Positions 54,501 to 64,000 of a stretch of 64,000 nt of DNA are shown here, one piece after another. The DNA is taken from NCBI GenBank assembly GCA_032191485.1, contig JAVDOI010000193.1, positions 157,501 through 221,500 on the forward strand, given 5' to 3'. Position 1 is the stretch's first letter, and each line of letters opens with the position of its first letter. The position numbers were made by a program, and so were the translations under genes. Below the pieces are notes generated by a model. That model did not search any database, was not told the origin of the DNA, and saw only the letters and a list, made by a program, of their open reading frames with translations. This DNA comes from Leptoclinus maculatus. Taxonomy: Eukaryota > Chordata > Actinopteri > Perciformes > Stichaeidae.

Positions 54501-56963
54501 TACAGCCTCTGCCAGCAACCTGCAGGTGCCGCCTCCACCTACAGGTTACTGGCAGACAGCTTAGGTCAAGTCTCCACCTACAGCCTCTGCCAGCAACTTC
54601 TGCCAGCAACCTGCAGGTGCCGCCTCCACCTACAGGTTACTGGCAGGCAGCTTAGGTCATGCCTCCACCTAAAGCCTCTCTCAGTAACCTGCAGGTGCAG
54701 CCTCCACCTGCAGATTCTGGCAGACAGCTTAGGTCACGCCTCCACCTACAGCCTCTGTCAGTAACCTGCAGGTGCCGCCTCCACCTGCAGATTCTGGCAA
54801 ACAGCTTAAGTCATGCCTCCACCTACAGCCTCTGCCGGCAACCTGCAAGTGCCACCTCCACCTACAGGTTACTGGCAGGCAGCTTAGGTCATGCCTCCAC
54901 CTAAAGCCTCTCTCAGTAACCTGCAGGTGCAGCCTCCACCTGCAGATTCTGGCAAACAGCTTAGGTCACGCCTCCACCTACAGCCTCTGCCGGCAACCTG
55001 CAGTTGCCGCCTCCACCTGCAGGTTACTGGCAGACAGCTTAGGTCACGTCTCCACCTACAGCCTCTGCCAGCAACTTCTGCCAGCAACCTACAGGTGCCG
55101 CCTCCACCTGCAGATTCTGGCAGACAGCTTAAGTCATGCCTCCACCTACAGCCTCTGCCAGCAACCTGCAGGTGCCGCCTCCACCTACAGGTTACTGGCA
55201 GACAGCTTAGGTCAAGTCTCCACCTACAGCCTCTGCCAGCAACTTCTGCCAGCAACCTGCAGGTGCCGCCTCCACCTGCAGATTCTGGCAGACAGCTTAT
55301 GTCACGCCTCCACCTACAGCCTCTGTCAGTAACCTGCAGGTGCCGACTCCACCTGCAGATTCTGGAAGACAGCTTAGGTCACGTATCCACCTACAGCCTC
55401 TGCCAGCAACTTCTGCCAGCAACCTACAGGTGCCGCCTCCACCTGCAGATTCTGGCAGACAGCTTAAGTCATGCCTCCACCTACAGCCTCTGCCAGCAAC
55501 CTGCAGGTGCCGCCTCCACCTGCAGATTCTGGCAGACAGCTTAGGTCACGTCTCCACCTACAGCCTCTGCCAGCAACTTCTGCCAGCAGCCTACAGGTGC
55601 CGCCTCCACCTGCAGATTCTGGCAAACAGCTTAAGTCATGCCTCCACCTACAGCCTCTGCCGGCAACCTGCAGGTGCCGCCTCCACCTACAGGTTACTGG
55701 CAGGCAGCTTAGGTCATGCCTCCACCTAAAGCCTCTCTCAGTAACCTGCAGGTGCAGCCTCCACCTGCAGATTCTGGCAGACAGCTTAGGTCACGCCTCC
55801 ACCTACAGCCTCTGCCAGCAACCTGCAGGTGCCGCCTCCACCTACAGGTTACTGGCAGACAGCTTAGGTCAAGTCTCCACCTACAGCCTCTGCCAGCAAC
55901 TTCTGCCAGCAACCTGCAGGTGCCGCCTCCACCTGCAGATTCTGGCAGACAGCTTATGTCACGCCTCCACCTACAGCCTCTGTCAGTAACCTGCAGGTGC
56001 AGCCTCCACCTGCAGGTTGCTGGCAGACAGCTTATGTCACGCCTCCACCTACAGCCTCTGCCGGCAACCTGCAGTTGCCGCCTCCACCTGCAGGCTATTG
56101 GCAGACAGCTTAGGCCACGCCTCCACCTACAGCCTCTGTCAGTAACCTACAGGTGCCGCCTCCACCTGCAGATTCTGGCAAACAGCTTAAGTCATGCCTC
56201 CACCTACAGCCACTGCCGGCAACCTGCAGGTGCCGCCTCCACCTACAGGTTACTGGCAGGCAGCTTAGGTCATGCCTCCACCTAAAGCCTCTCTCAGTAA
56301 CCTGCAGGTGCAGCCTCCACCTGCAGATTCTGGCAGACAGCTTAGGTCACGCCTCCACCTACAGCCTCTGCCAGCAACCTGCAGGTGCCGCCTCCACCTA
56401 CAGGTTACTGGCAGACAGCTTAGGTCAAGTCTCCACCTACAGCCTCTGCCAGCAACTTCTGCCAGCAACCTGCAGGTGCCGCCTCCACCTGCAGATTCTG
56501 GCAGACAGCTTATGTCACGCCTCCACCTACAGCCTCTGTCAGTAACCTGCAGGTGCAGCCTCCACCTGCAGGTTGCTGGCAGACAGCTTATGTCACGCCT
56601 CCACCTACAGCCTCTGTCAGTAACCTGCAGGTGCAGCCTCCACCTGCAGGTTACTGGCAGACAGCTTAGGTCAAGTCTCCACCTACAGCCTCTGCCAGCA
56701 ACTTCTGCCAGTAACCTGCAGGTGCCGCCTCCACCTGCAGATTCTGGCAGACAGCTTATGTCACGCCTCCACCTACAGCCTCTGTCAGTAACCTGCAGGT
56801 GCCGCCTCCACCTGCAGATTCTGGCAAACAGCTTAAGTCATGCCTCCACCTACAGCCTCTGCCGGCAACCTGCAGGTGCCGCCTCCACCTACAGGTTACT
56901 GGCAGGCAGCTTAGGTCATGCCTCCACCTAAAGCCTCTCTCTGTAACCTGCAGGTGCAGCCTC
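51540..56963. repeat. Higher-order satellite block, copy 1 (5424-base period)
   Basis: The order of monomer variants from about 51540 recurs exactly 5424 bases later (for example the variant series starting 52732 and 58156, 53636 and 59060, 54772 and 60196). Shorter nested offsets of 3977 bases link 50795 with 54772 and 52176 with 56153. Confidence 0.8.
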
Positions 56964-59900
56964 CACCTGCAGATTCTGGCAGACAGCTTAGGTCACGTCT
57001 CCACCTACAGCCTCTGCCAGCAACTTCTGCCAGCAGCCTACAGGTGCCGCCTCCACCTGCAGATTCTGGCAAACAGCTTAAGTCATGCCTCCACCTACAG
57101 CCTCTGCCGGCAACCTGCAGGTGCCGCCTCCACCTACAGGTTACTGGCAGGCAGCTTAGGTCATGCCTCCACCTAAAGCCTCTCTCAGTAACCTGCAGGT
57201 GCAGCCTCCACCTGCAGATTCTGGCAGACAGCTTAGGTCACGCCTCCACCTACAGCCTCTGCCAGCAACCTGCAGGTGCCGCCTCCACCTACAGGTTACT
57301 GGCAGACAGCTTAGGTCAAGTCTCCACCTACAGCCTCTGCCAGCAACTTCTGCCAGCAACCTGCAGGTGCCGCCTCCACCTGCAGATTCTGGCAGACAGC
57401 TTATGTCACGCCTCCACCTACAGCCTCTGTCAGTAACCTGCAGGTGCAGCCTCCACCTGCAGGTTGCTGGCAGACAGCTTATGTCACGCCTCCACCTACA
57501 GCCTCTGCCGGCAACCTGCAGTTGCCGCCTCCACCTGCAGGCTATTGGCAGACAGCTTAGGCCACGCCTCCACCTACAGCCTCTGTCAGTAACCTACAGG
57601 TGCCGCCTCCACCTGCAGATTCTGGCAAACAGCTTAAGTCATGCCTCCACCTACAGCCACTGCCGGCAACCTGCAGGTGCCGCCTCCACCTACAGGTTAC
57701 TGGCAGGCAGCTTAGGTCATGCCTCCACCTAAAGCCTCTCTCAGTAACCTGCAGGTGCAGCCTCCACCTGCAGATTCTGGCAGACAGCTTAGGTCACGCC
57801 TCCACCTACAGCCTCTGCCAGCAACCTGCAGGTGCCGCCTCCACCTACAGGTTACTGGCAGACAGCTTAGGTCAAGTCTCCACCTACAGCCTCTGCCAGC
57901 AACTTCTGCCAGCAACCTGCAGGTGCCGCCTCCACCTGCAGATTCTGGCAGACAGCTTATGTCACGCCTCCACCTACAGCCTCTGTCAGTAACCTGCAGG
58001 TGCAGCCTCCACCTGCAGGTTGCTGGCAGACAGCTTATGTCACGCCTCCACCTACAGCCTCTGCCGGCAACCTGCAGTTGCCGCCTCCACCTGCAGGCTA
58101 TTGGCAGACAGCTTAGGCCACGCCTCCACCTACAGCCTCTGTCAGTAACCTGCAGGTGCAGCCTCCACCTGCAGGCTGCTGGCAGACAGCTTATGTCACG
58201 CCTCCACCTACAGCCTCTGCCAGCAACCTGCAGGTGCCGCCTCCACCTGCAGATTCTGGCAGACAGCTTAGGTCACGCCTCCACCTACAGCCTCTGCCGG
58301 CAACCTGCAGTTGCCGCCTCCACCTGCAGGTTATTGGCAGACAGCTTAGGCCACGCCTCCACCTACAGCCTCTGCCAGCAACTTCTGCCAGCAACCTGCA
58401 GGTGCCGCCTCCACCTGCAGATTCTGGCAGACAGCTTATGTCACGCCTCCACCTACAGCCTCTGTCAGTAACCTGCAGGTGCAGCCTCCACCTGCAGGTT
58501 GCTGGCAGACAGCTTATGTCACGCCTCCACCTACAGCCTCTGCCAGCAACCTGCAGGTGCCGCCTCCACCTGCAGATTCTGGCAGACAGCTTAGGTCACG
58601 TCTCCACCTACAGCCTCTGCCAGCAACTTCTGCCAGCAACCTACAGGTGCCGCCTCCACCTGCAGATTCTGGCAGACAGCTTAAGTCATGCCTCCACCTA
58701 CAGCCTCTGCCAGCAACCTGCAGGTGCCGCCTCCACCTACAGGTTACTGGCAGACAGCTTAGGTCAAGTCTCCACCTACAGCCTCTGCCAGCAACTTCTG
58801 CCAGCAACCTGCAGGTGCCGCCTCCACCTGCAGATTCTGGCAGACAGCTTATGTCACGCCTCCACCTACAGCCTCTGCCAGCAACCTGCAGGTGCCGCCT
58901 CCACCTACAGGTTACTGGCAGACAGCTTAGGTCAAGTCTCCACCTACAGCCTCTGCCAGCAACTTCTGCCAGTAACCTGCAGGTGCCGCCTCCACCTGCA
59001 GATTCTGGCAGACAGCTTATGTCACGCCTCCACCTACAGCCTCTGTCAGTAACCTGCAGGTGCCGCCTCCACCTGCAGATTCTGGCAAACAGCTTAAGTC
59101 ATGCCTCCACCTACAGCCTCTGCCGGCAACCTGCAGGTGCCGCCTCCACCTACAGGTTACTGGCAGGCAGCTTAGGTCATGCCTCCACCTAAAGCCTCTC
59201 TCAGTAACCTGCAGGTGCAGCCTCCACCTGCAGATTCTGGCAGACAGCTTAGGTCACGCCTCCACCTACAGCCTCTGCCGGCAACCTGCAGTTGCCGCCT
59301 CCACCTGCAGGTTACTGGCAGACAGCTTAGGTCACGTCTCCACCTACAGCCTCTGCCAGCAACTTCTGCCAGCAACCTACAGGTGCCGCCTCCACCTGCA
59401 GATTCTGGCAGACAGCTTAAGTCATGCCTCCACCTACAGCCTCTGCCAGCAACCTGCAGGTGCCGCCTCCACCTACAGGTTACTGGCAGACAGCTTAGGT
59501 CAAGTCTCCACCTACAGCCTCTGCCAGCAACTTCTGCCAGCAACCTGCAGGTGCCGCCTCCACCTGCAGATTCTGGCAGACCGCTTATGTCACGCCTCCA
59601 CCTACAGCCTCTGTCAGTAACCTGCAGGTGCAGCCTCCACCTGCAGGTTGCTGGCAGACAGCTTATGTCACGCCTCCACCGACAGCCTCTGCCAGCAACC
59701 TGCAGGTGCCGCCTCCACCTGCAGATTCTGGAAGACAGCTTAGGTCACGTCTCCACCTACAGCCTCTGCCAGCAACTTCTGCCAGCAGCCTACAGGTGCC
59801 GCCTCCACCTGCAGATTCTGGCAAACAGCTTAAGTCATGCCTCCACCTACAGCCTCTGCCAGCAACCTGCAGGTGCCGCCTCCACCTACAGATTCTGGCA

Positions 59901-62387
59901 GACAGCTTAAGTCATGCCTCCACCTACAGCCTCTGCCAGCAACCTGCAGGTGCCGCCTCCACCTACAGGTTACTGGCAGACAGCTTAGGTCAAGTCTCCA
60001 CCTACAGCCTCTGCCAGCAACTTCTGCCAGCAACCTGCAGGTGCCGCCTCCACCTACAGGTTACTGGCAGGCAGCTTAGGTCATGCCTCCACCTAAAGCC
60101 TCTCTCAGTAACCTGCAGGTGCAGCCTCCACCTGCAGATTCTGGCAGACAGCTTAGGTCACGCCTCCACCTACAGCCTCTGTCAGTAACCTGCAGGTGCC
60201 GCCTCCACCTGCAGATTCTGGCAAACAGCTTAAGTCATGCCTCCACCTACAGCCTCTGCCGGCAACCTGCAAGTGCCACCTCCACCTACAGGTTACTGGC
60301 AGGCAGCTTAGGTCATGCCTCCACCTAAAGCCTCTCTCAGTAACCTGCAGGTGCAGCCTCCACCTGCAGATTCTGGCAAACAGCTTAGGTCACGCCTCCA
60401 CCTACAGCCTCTGCCGGCAACCTGCAGTTGCCGCCTCCACCTGCAGGTTACTGGCAGACAGCTTAGGTCACGTCTCCACCTACAGCCTCTGCCAGCAACT
60501 TCTGCCAGCAACCTACAGGTGCCGCCTCCACCTGCAGATTCTGGCAGACAGCTTAAGTCATGCCTCCACCTACAGCCTCTGCCAGCAACCTGCAGGTGCC
60601 GCCTCCACCTACAGGTTACTGGCAGACAGCTTAGGTCAAGTCTCCACCTACAGCCTCTGCCAGCAACTTCTGCCAGCAACCTGCAGGTGCCGCCTCCACC
60701 TGCAGATTCTGGCAGACAGCTTATGTCACGCCTCCACCTACAGCCTCTGTCAGTAACCTGCAGGTGCCGACTCCACCTGCAGATTCTGGAAGACAGCTTA
60801 GGTCACGTATCCACCTACAGCCTCTGCCAGCAACTTCTGCCAGCAACCTACAGGTGCCGCCTCCACCTGCAGATTCTGGCAGACAGCTTAAGTCATGCCT
60901 CCACCTACAGCCTCTGCCAGCAACCTGCAGGTGCCGCCTCCACCTGCAGATTCTGGCAGACAGCTTAGGTCACGTCTCCACCTACAGCCTCTGCCAGCAA
61001 CTTCTGCCAGCAGCCTACAGGTGCCGCCTCCACCTGCAGATTCTGGCAAACAGCTTAAGTCATGCCTCCACCTACAGCCTCTGCCGGCAACCTGCAGGTG
61101 CCGCCTCCACCTACAGGTTACTGGCAGGCAGCTTAGGTCATGCCTCCACCTAAAGCCTCTCTCAGTAACCTGCAGGTGCAGCCTCCACCTGCAGATTCTG
61201 GCAGACAGCTTAGGTCACGCCTCCACCTACAGCCTCTGCCAGCAACCTGCAGGTGCCGCCTCCACCTACAGGTTACTGGCAGACAGCTTAGGTCAAGTCT
61301 CCACCTACAGCCTCTGCCAGCAACTTCTGCCAGCAACCTGCAGGTGCCGCCTCCACCTGCAGATTCTGGCAGACAGCTTATGTCACGCCTCCACCTACAG
61401 CCTCTGTCAGTAACCTGCAGGTGCAGCCTCCACCTGCAGGTTGCTGGCAGACAGCTTATGTCACGCCTCCACCTACAGCCTCTGCCGGCAACCTGCAGTT
61501 GCCGCCTCCACCTGCAGGCTATTGGCAGACAGCTTAGGCCACGCCTCCACCTACAGCCTCTGTCAGTAACCTACAGGTGCCGCCTCCACCTGCAGATTCT
61601 GGCAAACAGCTTAAGTCATGCCTCCACCTACAGCCACTGCCGGCAACCTGCAGGTGCCGCCTCCACCTACAGGTTACTGGCAGGCAGCTTAGGTCATGCC
61701 TCCACCTAAAGCCTCTCTCAGTAACCTGCAGGTGCAGCCTCCACCTGCAGATTCTGGCAGACAGCTTAGGTCACGCCTCCACCTACAGCCTCTGCCAGCA
61801 ACCTGCAGGTGCCGCCTCCACCTACAGGTTACTGGCAGACAGCTTAGGTCAAGTCTCCACCTACAGCCTCTGCCAGCAACTTCTGCCAGCAACCTGCAGG
61901 TGCCGCCTCCACCTGCAGATTCTGGCAGACAGCTTATGTCACGCCTCCACCTACAGCCTCTGTCAGTAACCTGCAGGTGCAGCCTCCACCTGCAGGTTGC
62001 TGGCAGACAGCTTATGTCACGCCTCCACCTACAGCCTCTGTCAGTAACCTGCAGGTGCAGCCTCCACCTGCAGGTTACTGGCAGACAGCTTAGGTCAAGT
62101 CTCCACCTACAGCCTCTGCCAGCAACTTCTGCCAGTAACCTGCAGGTGCCGCCTCCACCTGCAGATTCTGGCAGACAGCTTATGTCACGCCTCCACCTAC
62201 AGCCTCTGTCAGTAACCTGCAGGTGCCGCCTCCACCTGCAGATTCTGGCAAACAGCTTAAGTCATGCCTCCACCTACAGCCTCTGCCGGCAACCTGCAGG
62301 TGCCGCCTCCACCTACAGGTTACTGGCAGGCAGCTTAGGTCATGCCTCCACCTAAAGCCTCTCTCTGTAACCTGCAGGTGCAGCCTC
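56964..62387. repeat. Higher-order satellite block, copy 2 (5424-base period)
   Basis: Tandem partner of 51540-56963, including rare private variants such as GCAGACCGCTT (54154 and 59578) and CCACCGACAGCC (about 54252 and 59676). The match breaks down near 62530. Confidence 0.8.
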
Positions 62388-64000
62388 CACCTGCAGATTC
62401 TGGCAGACAGCTTAGGTCACGTCTCCACCTACAGCCTCTGCCAGCAACTTCTGCCAGCAGCCTACAGGTGCCGCCTCCACCTGCAGATTCTGGCAAACAG
62501 CTTAAGTCATGCCTCCACCTACAGCCTCTGCCAGCAACCTGCAGGTGCCGCCTCCACCTACAGATTCTGGCAGACAGCTTAAGTCATGCCTCCACCTACA
62601 GCCTCTGCCAGCAACCTGCAGGTGCCGCCTCCACCTACAGGTTACTGGCAGACAGCTTAGGTCAAGTCTCCACCTACAGCCTCTGCCAGCAATTTCTGCC
62701 AGCAACCTGCAGGTGCCGCCTCCACCTACAGGTTACTGGCAGGCAGCTTAGGTCATGCCTCCACCTAAAGCCTCTCTCAGTAACCTGCAGGTGCAGCCTC
62801 CACCTGCAGATTCTGGCAGACAGCTTAGGTCACGCCTCCACCTACAGCCTCTGCCGGCAACCTGCAGTTGCCGCCTCCACCTGCAGGTTATTGGCAGACA
62901 GCTTAGGCCACGCCTCCACCTACAGCCTCTGCCAGCAACTTCTGCCAGCAACCTGCAGGTGCCGCCTCCACCTGCAGATTCTGGCAGACAGCTTATGTCA
63001 CGCCTCCACCTACAGCCTCTGTCAGTAACCTGCAGGTGCAGCCTCCACCTGCAGGTTGCTGGCAGACAGCTTATGTCACGCCTCCACCTACAGCCTCTGC
63101 CAGCAACCTGCAGGTGCCGCCTCCACCTGCAGATTCTGGCAGACAGCTTAGGTCACGTCTCCACCTACAGCCTCTGCCAGCAACTTCTGCAAACAGCCTA
63201 CAGGTGCCGCCTCCACCTGCAGATTCTGGCAAACAGCTTAAGTCATGCCTCCACCTACAGCCTCTGCCAGCAACCTGCAGGTGCCGCCTCCACCTACAGA
63301 TTCTGGCAGACAGCTTAAGTCATGCCTCCACCTACAGCCTCTGCCAGCAACCTGCAGGTGCCGCCTCCACCTACAGGTTACTGGCAGACAGCTTAGGTCA
63401 AGTCTCCACCTACAGCCTCTGCCAGCAACTTCTGCCAGCAACCTGCAGGTGCCGCCTCCACCTACAGGTTACTGGCAGGCAGCTTAGGTCATGCCTCCAC
63501 CTAAAGCCTCTCTCAGTAACCTGCAGGTGCAGCCTCCACCTGCAGATTCTGGCAGACAGCTTAGGTCACGCCTCCACCTACAGCCTCTGCCAGCAACCTG
63601 CAGGTGCCGCCTCCATCTACAGGTTACTGGCAGACAGCTTAGGTCAAGTCTCCACCTACAGCCTCTGCCAGCAACTTCTGCCAGTAACCTGCAGGTGCCG
63701 CCTCCACCTGCAGATTCTGGCAGACAGCTTATGTCACGCCTCCACCTACAGCCTCTGTCAGTAACCTGCAGGTGCCGCCTCCACCTGCAGATTCTGGCAA
63801 ACAGCTTAAGTCATGCCTCCACCTACAGCCTCTGCCGGCAACCTGCAGGTGCCGCCTCCACCTACAGGTTACTGGCAGGCAGCTTAGGTCATGCCTCCAC
63901 CTAAAGCCTCTCTCAGTAACCTGCAGGTGCAGCCTCCACCTGCAGATTCTGGCAGACAGCTTAGGTCACGTCTCCACCTACAGCCTCTGCCAGCAACTTC

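Larger units (their letters stand above)
44022..64000. repeat. Satellite array, 77-78 bp monomer, continues past the window
   Basis: About 20 kb of uninterrupted head-to-tail repeats. The monomer runs GGCAGACAGCTTAGGTCACG, then CCTCCACCTACAGCCTCTGC, CAGCAACCTGCAGGTGCCGC, CTCCACCTGCAGATTCT. The period is 78 bases with AGGTTACT as the last word (45601 to 45679) and 77 with AGATTCT. A common variant repeats CAACTTCTGCCAG and is 13 bases longer. Variant classes alternate in long, repeated patterns. Almost every monomer has the inverted repeat CTGCAGGTG...CACCTGCAG around a 7-base loop. There is no unique spacer sequence, so it is not CRISPR-like. Long open frames (up to 733 codons from 44840) follow from the rarity of stops in the monomer. 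Confidence 0.97.

Noticed and set aside
44022..64000. CRISPR-like direct repeats
   Set aside because: The repeats are contiguous with no unique spacers, and the genome is a vertebrate.

Overview
The window looks like a chromosome segment of a ray-finned fish, probably a percomorph-like teleost. It has intron-rich vertebrate genes (chrna1, sspo, wdfy3), a DIRS/Ngaro-like tyrosine-recombinase retrotransposon, an L2-type LINE tail, hAT DNA transposons and many CA/GT microsatellites. There are no bacterial features. Exon coordinates come from reading conserved protein segments and GT/AG boundaries by eye; no alignment was run.

Layout: 1-967 shows no gene. 968-6497 is a tyrosine-recombinase retroelement with the diagnostic A1-internal-B1-A2-B2 split direct repeats; its reading frames are broken but the B repeats look identical. 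7188-14429 (+) holds nine exons of chrna1, the muscle nicotinic receptor alpha-1 subunit, ending at a normal stop; exon 1 is not seen. One exon has a 17-base deletion that removes the vicinal cysteine pair and shifts frame. Its introns carry a local repeat cluster and nested hAT elements. 14737-16347 holds an unclassified repeat, an inverted chimeric piece of sspo and a solo LTR.

16934-43000 is mostly minus strand and is a mosaic of exons from two giant conserved genes, SCO-spondin (sspo) and wdfy3 (ALFY). From high to low coordinate it reads: wdfy3 PH-region exons (41.0-39.7 kb), LINE, sspo discoidin domain (38.1-37.3 kb), sspo TSP1 and TIL exons (37.0-36.5 kb), wdfy3 BEACH-to-FYVE exons (34.7-31.1 kb), then a second nearly identical copy of wdfy3 PH exons + LINE + sspo discoidin (25.9-22.2 kb), followed by a long run of sspo LDLa/TIL/TSP1 exons to 16.9 kb. 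The repeated block (22098-29346 and 37224-42959) is a recent segmental duplication. Several frameshifts, a shared nonsense codon and missing domains show that much of this is decayed, or that the assembly is faulty here; the sequence alone cannot decide.

44022-64000 is a single uninterrupted satellite array with a 77-78 bp monomer (90-91 bp in a variant with 13 extra bases), organised in multi-kilobase higher-order duplications (about 3.2, 4.0 and 5.4 kb). It runs off the right edge. Nearly every monomer carries an inverted repeat with E-box cores. The long open frames in it are by-products of the repeat, not genes.
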